A DNA stretch of 64,000 nt from Hyphomonas sp. (GTDB lineage Bacteria > Pseudomonadota > Alphaproteobacteria > Caulobacterales > Hyphomonadaceae), in assembly GCA_016124495.1 (NCBI GenBank), contig WGNP01000001.1:62001-126000 (forward strand), in the 5' to 3' direction. Numbering within the stretch: the first letter of the stretch is position 1; the number at the start of each line of letters is the position of its first letter. Made by a program: the position numbers and the translations under genes. The notes under the pieces are model-generated. The model did not search any database. It had not been told where the DNA came from and saw only the letters and a list, made by a program, of their open reading frames with translations. Positions 41,338-50,622 of the stretch are shown one piece after another.

Positions 41338-42539
41338 CGGTCCACCTCCCCGAACACGATATCGAGCGAGCCGAGGATCGCCGAAACATCGGCCAGCATG
41401 TGGCCCTTCGAAAGGTGGTCCATCGCCTGCAGGTGCGGATAGCCTGGCGCGCGGATCTTGGCGCGGTAGGGGCGGTTCGTTCCGTCAGCCACGAGGTAGA
41501 CGCCAAACTCGCCCTTCGGCGCTTCGATGGCTGCGTAGCATTCGCCCGCCGGAACGTGGAAACCTTCCGTGTACAGTTTGAAGTGATGGATCAATGCTTC
41601 CATCGAGTTCTTCATCTCGGCGCGGCGCGGCGGCGACAGCTTGCTGCCCGCCAGCAGTACGGGGCCCGGACCTTCCTTCACCATCAGCGCAATGCACTGC
41701 TGGATGATCTTGGTCGACTCTTTCATCTCTTCCATGCGGCAGACATAGCGGTCGTAATTGTCGCCGTGCTTGCCGACCGGTACTTTGAAATCGAGTTCAG
41801 AATAGCACTCGTAAGGCTGCGAGCGGCGCAGGTCCCAGGCAAGGCCGGTGCCGCGCACCATGACGCCCGAGAAGCCCCAGTCCATGATCGTTCGCTGGTC
41901 CACGACGCCGATATCGACGTTGCGCTGCTTGAAGATGCGGTTCTCGGTGATCAGGTCCTCGATGCGGGCCATCTTTTCCGGGAACTGCTCGCACCAGGCG
42001 GCTATATCGTCGATCAGCCGTTGCGGCAGGTCCTGGTGGACGCCGCCAGGGCGGAAATAGGCCGCATGCATCCGGCTGCCGGAGGCGCGCTCATAGAACA
42101 CGCACAACTTCTCGCGCTCTTCGAAGCCCCATGTGATCGGCGTCAGCGCGCCGCAGTCCATCGCCTGCGTGGTCACGTTGAGAATGTGCGACATGATCCG
42201 GCCGATTTCGGAGAACATCACCCGGATAAGGCTGGCGCGGCGGGGAACCTCGACACCCAGCATCTTCTCGATCGCAAGGCACCAGGCATGCTCCTGGTTC
42301 ATCGGCGAGCAGTAATCGAGGCGGTCGAAATAGGGCAAACCCTGAAGGTAGGTCTTGTACTCCAGCAGCTTCTCGGTGCCGCGGTGCAGCAGGCCGATAT
42401 GGCTGTCGATGCGGGTCACCACTTCGCCGTCGAGGTCCATGATCATCCGCAGCACGCCGTGCGCAGCGGGGTGCTGGGGCCCGAAGTTCAGCGTGAACTT
42501 GCGGTCGTCTTCTTCGATCAGGTGGGCTGTGTCGGCCAT
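41334..42539 (-). CDS. nuoD: NADH-quinone oxidoreductase subunit D
   Basis: 49 kDa homologue that with NuoB forms the quinone-reduction site. The ATG at 42539 gives 401 residues starting [20 protein letters not shown]; a start 30 bases upstream would overlap nuoC. The key histidines of the N-terminal loop are present in [12 protein letters not shown], with the conserved EMLMRGTEK-like [16 protein letters not shown] shortly after. The C-terminal end shows the invariant DIVFGEVDR. Confidence 0.96.
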   Translation of the reverse strand: MADTAHLIEEDDRKFTLNFGPQHPAAHGVLRMIMDLDGEVVTRIDSHIGLLHRGTEKLLEYKTYLQGLPYFDRLDYCSPMNQEHAWCLAIEKMLGVEVPRRASLIRVMFSEIGRIMSHILNVTTQAMDCGALTPITWGFEEREKLCVFYERASGSRMHAAYFRPGGVHQDLPQRLIDDIAAWCEQFPEKMARIEDLITENRIFKQRNVDIGVVDQRTIMDWGFSGVMVRGTGLAWDLRRSQPYECYSELDFKVPVGKHGDNYDRYVCRMEEMKESTKIIQQCIALMVKEGPGPVLLAGSKLSPPRRAEMKNSMEALIHHFKLYTEGFHVPAGECYAAIEAPKGEFGVYLVADGTNRPYRAKIRAPGYPHLQAMDHLSKGHMLADVSAILGSLDIVFGEVDR

Positions 42540-42543
42540 GGTC

Positions 42544-43164
42544 TCACGCGCCTCCGCCGGCTTTTTCATCGCCAGGGATTTCGGACGTCATGCCTTCCCA
42601 GGGCGAGAGGAAGTCGAAGTTCCGGTATTCCTGGACCAGCTTTACCGGTTCGTAGATCACGCGCTTCTCGAGGTCGTCATAGCGAACCTCGTAATGCCCG
42701 GTCAGCGGGAAATCCTTGCGCAGCGGAAAGCCTTCGAACCCGTAATCTGTCAGGATACGGCGCAGGTCCGGATGTTCCGAAAACTGGATGCCGTACATGT
42801 CGAATGCCTCACGCTCAAACCAGTTGGCCGCCGGCCAGATCGCCACGCTGCTGGCCACGGCGGTTTCTTCATCCGCGCGGATACGCACACGAACGCGGTG
42901 GTTCATCCGCATCGACAGGAGGTGGTAGACAACCTCGAACCGCTCGTTGCGCTCCGGATAGTCCACACCGCAGATGTCAATCAGTGTCTCGAAATTGCAT
43001 TGCTGGTCGTCGCGCAGGAAGCGCAGCAGCGGCAGGATATGCTCCCGCTCGGCAAGAACGGTCAGTTCGCCCACGATGATCTGCGTCGAGCGCACGGCGT
43101 CCGGCATCCGGGCTTCAATATGAGCCGCAAGGTCGACCAGGTTTTCGGTGTTCATGTTGGCCAT
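42544..43164 (-). CDS. nuoC: NADH-quinone oxidoreductase subunit C
   Basis: 30 kDa homologue of the hydrophilic arm; a separate gene here (fused to nuoD in E. coli). The start at 43164, just after the nuoB stop, gives 206 residues; the ATG nine bases downstream is the alternative. The signature [20 protein letters not shown] followed by [20 protein letters not shown] is intact. The last codons supply the GGAGG-type purine run used for nuoD. Confidence 0.95.
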   Translation of the reverse strand: MANMNTENLVDLAAHIEARMPDAVRSTQIIVGELTVLAEREHILPLLRFLRDDQQCNFETLIDICGVDYPERNERFEVVYHLLSMRMNHRVRVRIRADEETAVASSVAIWPAANWFEREAFDMYGIQFSEHPDLRRILTDYGFEGFPLRKDFPLTGHYEVRYDDLEKRVIYEPVKLVQEYRNFDFLSPWEGMTSEIPGDEKAGGGA

Positions 43165-43165
43165 C

Positions 43166-43738
43166 TCAGCGCTCGATCGAGCCTTCGCGGCGGATCTTCT
43201 TCTGTAGTTGCAGGAAGCCGTACACGAGCGCCTCAGCGGTGGGCGGGCAGCCGGGGATATAGATGTCGACCGGCACGATCCGGTCGCAGCCGCGCACGAC
43301 GCTGTAGCTGTAATGGTAATAGCCACCACCATTGGCGCACGAGCCCATGGAGATCACGTAGCGCGGCTCCGGCATCTGATCGTAGACCTTGCGCAGCGCG
43401 GGGGCCATCTTGTTGGTAAGCGTGCCGGCCACAATCATAACGTCCGACTGTCGCGGCGACCCGCGCGGAGCCATGCCGAAGCGTTCCAGATCGTAACGCG
43501 GGTTGCCCGCGTGCATCATTTCCACCGCGCAGCAGGCCAGGCCGAACGTCATCCACATCAGCGAGCCGGTGCGCGCCCAGGTGATCAGGTCGTCTGCAGC
43601 GGCCGTGAAGTAGCCCTTGTCGGCGAGTTCGTCCGACAGACCTTTATAGAAAGGATCGTCGCTGCCCGGCTTGTAGCCTTCAGCGCCCACCCGGGCGCCG
43701 CTCAGGGCGTAGGGTTTGTGCGAGGAGCCGGACATCAT
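43166..43738 (-). CDS. nuoB: NADH-quinone oxidoreductase subunit B
   Basis: PSST homologue holding cluster N2, which passes electrons to quinone. The cysteine ligands are visible: the tandem pair in [11 protein letters not shown], then [20 protein letters not shown], and [13 protein letters not shown]. The start at 43738 overlaps the nuoA stop (ATGA) and gives 190 residues, with a lineage-specific N-terminal stretch of about 40 residues before the conserved core. Confidence 0.95.
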   Translation of the reverse strand: MMSGSSHKPYALSGARVGAEGYKPGSDDPFYKGLSDELADKGYFTAAADDLITWARTGSLMWMTFGLACCAVEMMHAGNPRYDLERFGMAPRGSPRQSDVMIVAGTLTNKMAPALRKVYDQMPEPRYVISMGSCANGGGYYHYSYSVVRGCDRIVPVDIYIPGCPPTAEALVYGFLQLQKKIRREGSIER

Positions 43739-44109
43739 TCCCACTCCAGCGCGCCGCGGCGCCACTCATAGATGAAACCGATCGTCAGAACGCCAAGGAA
43801 GCCGACCATCGACCAGAAGCCCAGGATGCCGATCTCGCCAAGGCTGACCGCCCAGGGGAACAGAAAGGCAACTTCAAGGTCGAAAATGATGAACAGGATG
43901 GCGACCAGGTAGAACCGCACATCGAACTTCATGCGCGCATCGTCGAACGCGTTGAACCCGCATTCGTAGGCCGAGTTCTTTTCCGGATCCGGTTTCGACG
44001 GGGCCAGCAGGGCTGAGCCCACGACGAACAGCCCGGAGATCACCGCACCGATCACAAGGAAAAAAATGACTGGCAGATAATCAAGGGCCAGACGCTCGAC
44101 TTCGGACAT
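43735..44109 (-). CDS. nuoA: NADH-quinone oxidoreductase subunit A
   Basis: ND3 homologue and first gene of the complex I operon. The ATG at 44109 has GGAGG eight bases upstream and gives 124 residues with three membrane helices. The hallmark loop with [20 protein letters not shown] contains the conserved cysteine near the quinone channel, followed by [13 protein letters not shown]. Start sites further upstream lack an equivalent ribosome-binding site. Confidence 0.96.
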   Translation of the reverse strand: MSEVERLALDYLPVIFFLVIGAVISGLFVVGSALLAPSKPDPEKNSAYECGFNAFDDARMKFDVRFYLVAILFIIFDLEVAFLFPWAVSLGEIGILGFWSMVGFLGVLTIGFIYEWRRGALEWE

Positions 44110-44402
44110 GCTTGGTACCTCCTGGTACAGAGCCAACGGTCGCCCGATTAGGACGGTTTTCGCGTGCGCGCAACACGAACCGGCGCAGTGGCTCGGGACT
44201 TTCGCAGTATAGCTGCCCGCGCCACCGGTTCACGGGCGATCCCCTGCGGCGGTGCGTCACGGACAAGCACGTATTCCGGACGCAATAGGATATTTCCTGC
44301 CGCGGAAAAGCGTTCAAAGCCAAGGCGGTCTGCAACGGCGCCATCGGGGATGAGAACCCGTCGCAGCGCAGCCCGCGGGGACCACGCGTTTAAACTCCCG
44401 GT
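44110..44402. other. Intergenic region between glk and nuoA
   Basis: About 290 bases. On the minus strand the frame following the glk stop stays open for about 84 codons to a TAA at 44148-44150, and its translation is protein-like (RRVLIPDGAVADRLGF and so on), but there is no start codon with a ribosome-binding site. I see no known domain. A weak promoter candidate for the nuo operon is listed separately. Confidence 0.4.
44206..44233 (-). promoter_or_regulatory. Weak candidate promoter of the nuo operon
   Basis: On the minus strand GTGAAC (44233-44228) and TATACT (44211-44206) are separated by 16 bases, about 100 bases upstream of nuoA. Only the -10 box is good; the assignment is tentative. 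Confidence 0.25.
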
Positions 44403-45365
44403 TCAGCCTTTCCGGACCTGCGCGAAATGGGCCGCTGCGCCAATCAGCGGCGCGTCGGGTGCGCGCAGCAAACGCACCGGGCACTCTGCCAGATAGCCGC
44501 TCATCGGCCCGCGCACAGCGAATCGCTCGCGCGCGTCCGGCGTCTTCAGGAATTCCACGATCCGCTCCGAAACGCCCCCGGCCAGCACCACCCCGCCAAG
44601 CGCCCCGTTGGCCAGCGCGAGGTCTCCCACCGCCCCCATCACCGCCAGCGATCGCAACCGGATCAGGGCCAGATACATCTCGTCCCCGCCGTCCGCCTTT
44701 GCGCGCATGTCTTCAGGCGGCAATCCGGCATACCGCCGGCCATAAATCTCGCAGAAAGCGGCATGTACCTCTTCCAGGCCGCTACCGGAGGCGACGAGCT
44801 CATTCGAGACATAGCCATGATCGCGCGCCAGCAGGCTTGCCACCTTGCGCTCCAGGTCCGTGCGCGGCGCATAGGCCATGTGGCCGCCCTCGCCCGCCAG
44901 CACGGTCCAGCCGCCCGCAGCGGGAATCAGCGTCGAGACCCCGAACCCGGTTCCCGGCCCCGCCACAAGAACCGGGGCCTCAGGAACCGGCATGCCGGGC
45001 AACACGACACTGAACGCCTCCGGCTCCAGTTCGGGGACCGACCTCGCCATGGCAACGAAGTCATTGACCACCAGCACGTTCGCAATTGCGAACCGCTCGG
45101 ACACGTCCGTCTCGGAAATGCTCCAGTCCCGGTTCGTCAGCCGGGCCTTGCCGCCGCGCACGGGGCCCGCCACCGCAATGCACGCCGCCGCCGGGCGCAG
45201 GCCGGTCATGTCCAGATAGGTTCTCAGCGCCGCATTGAAATCAGGAAAGGCTTCACCCGCAAAGCGCTGGAACTGCTCGATCCCGATCCGGTCGCCGCGC
45301 CGGTAGGCCGCTGCGAACCTGGCGTTGGTGCCGCCCACGTCGCCGACAAGGACCGCCTCTTCCAT
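44403..45365 (-). CDS. glk: Glucokinase
   Basis: ATP-dependent glucokinase that makes glucose 6-phosphate for the neighbouring Zwf. The 320-residue length matches the bacterial Glk (non-ROK) family. The N-terminal phosphate loop is VGDVGGTNARFAAAY, and VVNDFVAMARSVPEL, with the catalytic Asp, follows near residue 100. VLVAGPGTGFGVSTLIPA is the second conserved block, and GEGGHMAYAPRTDLE completes the pattern. It is the last gene of the operon, two bases after edd. Confidence 0.95.
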   Translation of the reverse strand: MEEAVLVGDVGGTNARFAAAYRRGDRIGIEQFQRFAGEAFPDFNAALRTYLDMTGLRPAAACIAVAGPVRGGKARLTNRDWSISETDVSERFAIANVLVVNDFVAMARSVPELEPEAFSVVLPGMPVPEAPVLVAGPGTGFGVSTLIPAAGGWTVLAGEGGHMAYAPRTDLERKVASLLARDHGYVSNELVASGSGLEEVHAAFCEIYGRRYAGLPPEDMRAKADGGDEMYLALIRLRSLAVMGAVGDLALANGALGGVVLAGGVSERIVEFLKTPDARERFAVRGPMSGYLAECPVRLLRAPDAPLIGAAAHFAQVRKG

Positions 45366-45367
45366 GC

Positions 45368-47203
45368 TCAGCTCCGAGGGCCGAGGAAATTGAACGGACT
45401 GGCGCCCGTCGCCGCACTGCTGACATTCATACGAAACAGGTCAAACAGTTCGCGCCCCAGCCCCGCAGGCCCCCGGTTCGGACGAAACTCAGCTGGCGCC
45501 CGGGCATGAAACTCCGCCGGATCAACCAGGATATCCAGCCGCCCGGCTTCAGCATCCAACCGGATCACGTCGCCGTCCCACACCTTGGAAATCGGCCCGC
45601 CATGCGCCGCCTCCGGGCCGAGATGGATCGCCGAGGGGATCTTCCCGCTCGCGCCCGACATCCGCCCATCCGTTACCAGCGCCACCTTGTGCCCGCGGTC
45701 CTGCAACACGCCGAGCACCGGGGTCAGCCCATGCAGCTCCGGCATGCCATTCGCCGCCGCGCCCTGGAACCGCACGACCGCAACAAAGTCCCGGTCGAGC
45801 TTCCCGGCATCAAACGCCGCTTTCAGGGCCTCCTGCGACTCGAACACGATCGCGGGCGCTTCCACGAACCGGTGCGACGGCTTGACCGCCGATACCTTGC
45901 TGACGCCTTCGCCGAGCGTCCCGGTCAACAGGCGCAGACCGCCTTCTTCCGAGAACGGATTACCGGCGGGGCGGAGCACCTCAAGATCGCCGCTTTCTGC
46001 CGGCGCAGGACGCCAGATCAGTCTGCCGTCCGATAACACAGGTTCCTGCGTATAACCGGAGATGGGCCCCGCCACACCGAGCGCGTCACCGTGCAGCAGA
46101 CCCGCCTCGAGCAGTTGCGATATCAGGAAGCTCATGCCGCCCGCCGCATGGAAATGGTTCACGTCGGCAGGCCCGTTCGGATAGATGCGCGCCAGCAAGG
46201 GCGTGACGCCCGACAGCTCAGCAAAGTCTGCGAGCGTGACGCAAAGGCCTGCCGCGGCCGCAATCGCCGGAATGTGCAGGGCATGGTTGGTCGACCCGCC
46301 CGTCGCCATCAGCCCGACAATGCCGTTAACGACCGAGCGTGCGTCCACCATTTCGCCTGCCGGCCGGTAGTCCTTGCCCTGCGCCGTGATCGCAGCCGCC
46401 CGGTGCGTGGCAGCCCTGGTCAACGCAGCTCGCAGCTCAGTGCCGGGATTGGGAAACGCTGCGCCCGGCAGGTGCAGGCCCATTACCTCCATCAGCATCT
46501 GATTGGAGTTCGCCGTTCCATAGAAGGTGCAGGTCCCCTGGCTGTGATAGCTCTCGGCCTCAGCCTTCAGCAGCGCCTCGCGGCCGACCTTTCCTTCCGC
46601 AAACAACTGCCGCACCCGGACCTTCTCGGGGTTCGAAAGGCCCGAGGGCATCGGCCCCGCTGGCACGAAGATCGAGGGCAACCAGCCGAAGCGCAACGCG
46701 GCAATCACCAGCCCCGGCACAATCTTGTCGCACACGCCGAGATGCAGCGCCGCATCAAACGTATCATGGGAGAGGCCGACCGCCGAGGCCATCGCGATCA
46801 CGTCGCGCGAGAACAGAGACAGCTCCATGCCTTCCTGGCCTTGCGTGACGCCGTCGCACATGGCCGGCACGCCGCCCGCCACCTGCGCGACGGCGTGCAC
46901 TTCGCGCGCGGCCTCGCGGATCAGCTGGGGATAGGATTCGAACGGCGCATGCGCAGACAGCATGTCGTTGTAAGCCGTGATGATTCCGATCACGGGCCAC
47001 CCAGCGCCGAGGATCTGCGCCTTCTCGATCACGGCGCAACCGGCGGACTGGTGCGCGAGGTTGCCTTCCGTCAGACGCGAACGCGCGTAGGTCGACGGGC
47101 GCCGTGCACGTATCATTTCAATATAGGCTGCGCGCGGGCCCCGCGAGCGCTCTTCGATACGCGCCGTGACCGCTTCTACGACCGGATTGAGTCTGCCAAC
47201 CAT
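45368..47203 (-). CDS. edd: Phosphogluconate dehydratase
   Basis: Iron-sulfur dehydratase of the Entner-Doudoroff pathway that turns 6-phosphogluconate into KDPG. The start at 47203 overlaps the pgl stop by one base and gives 611 residues, the normal length. Signature segments are [20 protein letters not shown] and [11 protein letters not shown], with the cluster cysteines, and [19 protein letters not shown] near the C-terminus. The aldolase (eda) that must follow is not in this window. Confidence 0.96.
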   Translation of the reverse strand: MVGRLNPVVEAVTARIEERSRGPRAAYIEMIRARRPSTYARSRLTEGNLAHQSAGCAVIEKAQILGAGWPVIGIITAYNDMLSAHAPFESYPQLIREAAREVHAVAQVAGGVPAMCDGVTQGQEGMELSLFSRDVIAMASAVGLSHDTFDAALHLGVCDKIVPGLVIAALRFGWLPSIFVPAGPMPSGLSNPEKVRVRQLFAEGKVGREALLKAEAESYHSQGTCTFYGTANSNQMLMEVMGLHLPGAAFPNPGTELRAALTRAATHRAAAITAQGKDYRPAGEMVDARSVVNGIVGLMATGGSTNHALHIPAIAAAAGLCVTLADFAELSGVTPLLARIYPNGPADVNHFHAAGGMSFLISQLLEAGLLHGDALGVAGPISGYTQEPVLSDGRLIWRPAPAESGDLEVLRPAGNPFSEEGGLRLLTGTLGEGVSKVSAVKPSHRFVEAPAIVFESQEALKAAFDAGKLDRDFVAVVRFQGAAANGMPELHGLTPVLGVLQDRGHKVALVTDGRMSGASGKIPSAIHLGPEAAHGGPISKVWDGDVIRLDAEAGRLDILVDPAEFHARAPAEFRPNRGPAGLGRELFDLFRMNVSSAATGASPFNFLGPRS

Positions 47204-47910
47204 CAGGGAGCCCAGAAAACTGAAAGGCGATCGCCCAAGCCATCTACCGCGAAACGGACCGGGCAATTCATAGGGTCCGCGTCGGCCATTCGTTCCAGTA
47301 TGCTGCGCTTTTCCGCGCCAAATACAAGCAGCAGCGCCCGGTTTGCGCGGATCACGGCCGAGCCGGTCAACGTTATGCGCAAGGGAACGCGCGCCTGCGG
47401 CGCATCAACGGCCGCCACGCAGTGCGCGCCGTCCGCGCAGAGGATTTCCGCGAGGTTTGCCGCGCCCGGAAACCAGCTTGCCGTATGTCCATCGGTTCCC
47501 ATACCGAGCAGCAGGAAGCTGACCGAGGTGCAATGCCGCGCATAGGCCGCGTTCCGGTCCGCAACCGCCTGTGACGGCAAGGCGTGCCCGGTCTTCATGG
47601 GCAGGAATGGCGCGCGTTCCGCCGCATTGTTCAGCAGCCTGGTGCGCACCAGCCGTTCGTTCGAATCCGGATGATCCGGCGCCACCCAGCGCTCATCGAC
47701 CAGCCCGACCGTTACCTTTGCCCAGTCGAGCCTTTCCGAAGACAGAAGCTCGAACATCCGCACGGGCGAAGACCCACCCGACAACATCAGGCTCGCCGCA
47801 GCGCGGCGCGAAATCTCCGCGCTCAGGGTATCGCCCGCGAGGCGGGCGGCCGCCACGGATGCCTCCTCCCGGTCCCGGAAGGCTGTAAGGTGCAGCGCTG
47901 CGGCGTTCAC
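47203..47910 (-). CDS. pgl: 6-phosphogluconolactonase
   Basis: Hydrolyses 6-phosphogluconolactone between Zwf and Edd. About 235 residues of the NagB/DevB-type fold: [39 protein letters not shown] and [18 protein letters not shown] are the three diagnostic blocks. Start choice: the GTG at 47910 overlaps the zwf stop (GTGA) and has a purine-rich run in front. A GTG at 47922 in the same frame would add four residues. Confidence 0.92.
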   Translation of the reverse strand: MNAAALHLTAFRDREEASVAAARLAGDTLSAEISRRAAASLMLSGGSSPVRMFELLSSERLDWAKVTVGLVDERWVAPDHPDSNERLVRTRLLNNAAERAPFLPMKTGHALPSQAVADRNAAYARHCTSVSFLLLGMGTDGHTASWFPGAANLAEILCADGAHCVAAVDAPQARVPLRITLTGSAVIRANRALLLVFGAEKRSILERMADADPMNCPVRFAVDGLGDRLSVFWAP

Positions 47911-49376
47911 GCCTCTTTCCACCAGTTGCGGCCGTCGCGGTCCATCATCATCGCGGCAGACAGCGGACCATCGGTTCCCGCCGGATAAGGCTCCGGCTGG
48001 TAATGGCCGGCCTCCCAGGTGTCGATCAGGCTGTCGACCCAGCGCCAGGCTGCCTCGACCTCGTCGCGCCGCATGAACAGCGAGAGATTGCCGCGGACGA
48101 TATCCATCAGCAGGCGTTCGTAGGCGTCCGGATAACGCAGCGTGAAACTCGCGGCATAGGACAGGTTCAGCGGCAGGGATTTGACGCGCAGGCCGCCCGG
48201 GCCAGGCTCCTTGATCTGCACGAACAGACGTACCGCTTCATCCGGCTGCAGACGGATGACGAGGCGGTTCACACTGTCCACCCCCTGCCCGAAAATGTTG
48301 TGCGGCGCAGGCTTGAACTGGATCACGATGTCGGAGTGACGCGCCGACATCCGTTTACCGGTACGAAGGTAGAACGGAACACCCGCCCAGCGCCAGTTCT
48401 TCACTTCCGCTTTCACGGCCACGAAGGTTTCCGTCGTGCTGCCCGTCGCTGAATCCAGCTCCTCAAGATAGCCCTTGGCGGGCTTTCCGTCCGGCAGGCC
48501 GGACGTGTACTGTCCGCGCACGGTCTGTTTCCTGACCTGGTCAGCAGCGATCGGGCCAAGCGCGTTGAGCACCTTGATCTTCTCCGTCCGAATGTCGTCG
48601 TCGCCCATATTATTGGGCGGCTCCATCGCGGTCAGGCAAAGCAGCTGCAACAGGTGGTTCTGTACCATGTCGCGCAGCGCGCCGGATCGGTCGTAATAGT
48701 CCGCACGGCCCTCGAGCCCGAGATTTTCCGCCACGGTGATCTGAACATGGTCGATGTAATTGTGCGACCAGAGCGGCTCGAACAGTGTGTTGGCAAAGCG
48801 CAGGACCATCAGGTTCTGGACCGTCTCCTTGCCGAGATAATGATCGATCCGGAACACTTGCCGCTCGGTGAACACTTCGCCGACGCCGTCATTGATCGCC
48901 CGCGCCGATTCAAGGTCCGTCCCGATCGGCTTCTCGAGCACTACACGCGCCGGCTCGCCCGCCAGACCGGCAAGGCCGACTGACCGGCAGATATCGACAT
49001 AGAGATGCGGCGAGGTGGCCAGATAGAAGACCCGTGGCCGTTTCACGTCAAGCGTCAGCAGCGCACTCAGGCCCGGCCAGTCGTCATCCGGCCGGGTTGC
49101 ATCGATGGTGACATACTGGATGAGCTTCTCGAACTCCAGCCACTCCGCCGCGTCCCAGCTTTCACCGGATGCCGCCTCGCAGGCCTCGCGCGCCACCTTG
49201 CGGTAGGCGGCCGTCTCCATCACGGAACGCGCGGTGCCGATAATCGCGCTGGTCGGCGGGATCTGGCCGTCCAGCCAGCGGTGATAAAGCGCCGGCAACA
49301 GCTTACGCCGGGAGAGGTCTCCTGTACCGCCGAAGATCACGATGTCGAACGGTTCGACCGGGACAAACTTGGCCAT
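47907..49376 (-). CDS. zwf: Glucose-6-phosphate 1-dehydrogenase
   Basis: First oxidative step from glucose 6-phosphate, making NADPH or NADH. The start at 49376 gives 489 residues, the usual size; the frame is open 45 bases further upstream. The coenzyme loop is IVIFGGTGDLSRRKLLPALY near the N-terminus, and the active-site signature RIDHYLGKETVQNLM is intact. It is the first gene of the ED operon. The 232-base gap to the divergent regulator gene holds the candidate operators. Confidence 0.96.
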   Translation of the reverse strand: MAKFVPVEPFDIVIFGGTGDLSRRKLLPALYHRWLDGQIPPTSAIIGTARSVMETAAYRKVAREACEAASGESWDAAEWLEFEKLIQYVTIDATRPDDDWPGLSALLTLDVKRPRVFYLATSPHLYVDICRSVGLAGLAGEPARVVLEKPIGTDLESARAINDGVGEVFTERQVFRIDHYLGKETVQNLMVLRFANTLFEPLWSHNYIDHVQITVAENLGLEGRADYYDRSGALRDMVQNHLLQLLCLTAMEPPNNMGDDDIRTEKIKVLNALGPIAADQVRKQTVRGQYTSGLPDGKPAKGYLEELDSATGSTTETFVAVKAEVKNWRWAGVPFYLRTGKRMSARHSDIVIQFKPAPHNIFGQGVDSVNRLVIRLQPDEAVRLFVQIKEPGPGGLRVKSLPLNLSYAASFTLRYPDAYERLLMDIVRGNLSLFMRRDEVEAAWRWVDSLIDTWEAGHYQPEPYPAGTDGPLSAAMMMDRDGRNWWKEA

Positions 49377-49504
49377 CTCAGCAGGATCCCTGACCCAGAT
49401 TGCAGCCCGGGCGGGCAACAATCGACACGCGCCGTCTTCGCAACTTAGCTAATTGCATGTTTTCATGTTGTTTTCCGGGGTGCTGACACATGACCCCTAT
49501 CTGC

Positions 49505-49519
49505 GCAAATACGTTTTGC
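49505..49519. promoter_or_regulatory. Candidate operator 1 between zwf and the LacI-type gene
   Basis: GCAAA and TTTGC form perfect five-base arms around a five-base centre containing ACG. Size and layout resemble sites of LacI/GalR repressors. It lies about 130 bases upstream of zwf and overlaps the -35 region expected for the regulator gene. Confidence 0.35.
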
Positions 49520-49535
49520 AAAAAATTACACCGGC

Positions 49536-49541
49536 TATAAT
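49536..49541 (+). promoter_or_regulatory. Perfect -10 box for the LacI-type regulator gene
   Basis: TATAAT, matching the sigma-70 consensus. No good -35 box lies at the ideal distance; GTTTTG at 49513-49518 would give a 17-base spacer. It implies a transcript start near 49548 and a leader that includes the palindrome at 49573. Confidence 0.4.
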
Positions 49542-49572
49542 GACCCAGCGCTCCCGGACAGGACAGCGAATG

Positions 49573-49582
49573 ACAACGTTGT
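49573..49582. promoter_or_regulatory. Candidate LacI-family operator 2
   Basis: ACAACGTTGT is a perfect ten-base palindrome with the central CG step characteristic of LacI/GalR-family operators. It lies 27 bases in front of the regulator's ATG, just downstream of its -10 box, a position suited to autorepression. Confidence 0.5.
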
Positions 49583-49608
49583 TATGAATATGTGGGAGTT
49601 TGCCGGAA

Positions 49609-50622
49609 ATGTCCAGCCGAACGCGCCTTGAGGACCTCGCCTCCATCGCGGGCGTCTCGATCGCGACGGTGTCGCGCGCGCTCAACAACAGCCCCGCTGT
49701 CAATGATGAAACCAAGCGCCGCGTCTGGAAGATTGCGCGCGAGCAGAACTATCATTTCCGGCCGTCGATGCCCGCCCTTCTGTCTGGTGCGTCGGCGACG
49801 ATTGCCGTCGTCATCCCCAATCCGCACGCCCGCCAGAGCGAAGCGTTGCATCCCTTCGTGCAGGACTTCATCGGCGGCATTACCGAGGCAGCGCGCGTTT
49901 CGGGTTGCGACCTGTTGATCTCCCATCTTGCGCCCGGGAATGTGGATGACCTTTCCGAACTGATGACTTCCAGCCATGCGGACGGCATCATCTTTCTCGG
50001 CCAGAGATTGCTGCACGACCGGCTGAACGCGCTGGCGCAGGGCGAGAGCCGGTTCATCGTCTGGGGTGCTGACCTGCCCGGCCAGAAGTATTGCTCGGTC
50101 GGCTCCGACAACCTGCGCGGCGGGGCGCGGGCGACATCGCACCTCATCAATCTCGGCCGGCGCCGGATTGCCTTTCTGGGTGACACCGCCGCGCCGGAAG
50201 TGCAGCATCGGTATGAAGGCTATGTCGAGGCGCACCGGCGCGCCAACCTGGCCGTTGATCCCGCCCTGATTGTGCCGGCGCAGTTCGAGATCAGCTATGC
50301 CGAAGCGGCGGCCGATGGTCTGCTGGCGCGCCGTGCCGCGTTCGACGGGATCTTCGCGGCGAGTGACCTGATCGCCCTCGGCGCCTTGCGCAGCCTGCAG
50401 AAGGCGGGCCGCTCGGTGCCGCAGGAAGTAGCCATTGTCGGCTATGACAATATTCAGGTGGCCGCCTATACGCAGCCCGCGCTGACGACGATCGACCAGG
50501 ACATGAGCAAAGCCGGGCGCCTGATGGTGTCGAAATTGCTCGCGGCAACCGAGAAGGCGCCGCTGCGGTCCGAACGTCTGCCAGCGGACCTGATCGTGCG
50601 GGAATCCTGCGGGCTGGGCTAG
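49609..50622 (+). CDS. LacI/GalR-family transcriptional regulator
   Basis: DNA-binding repressor with a sugar-responsive domain. The protein is 337 residues from the ATG at 49609 (a TTG nine bases upstream is less likely). The N-terminal helix-turn-helix is TRLEDLASIAGVSIATVSRA followed by LNNSPAVNDETKRRV, the LacI signature. The hinge is short, and residues from about 60 form the periplasmic-binding-protein-like domain (FDGIFAASDLIALGALRSLQ, VAIVGYDNIQVAAYTQPALT). It is divergent from zwf-pgl-edd-glk and convergent with the alpha-glucosidase gene, so both are plausible targets. The inducer cannot be read from the sequence. Confidence 0.92.
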   Translation: MSSRTRLEDLASIAGVSIATVSRALNNSPAVNDETKRRVWKIAREQNYHFRPSMPALLSGASATIAVVIPNPHARQSEALHPFVQDFIGGITEAARVSGCDLLISHLAPGNVDDLSELMTSSHADGIIFLGQRLLHDRLNALAQGESRFIVWGADLPGQKYCSVGSDNLRGGARATSHLINLGRRRIAFLGDTAAPEVQHRYEGYVEAHRRANLAVDPALIVPAQFEISYAEAAADGLLARRAAFDGIFAASDLIALGALRSLQKAGRSVPQEVAIVGYDNIQVAAYTQPALTTIDQDMSKAGRLMVSKLLAATEKAPLRSERLPADLIVRESCGLG

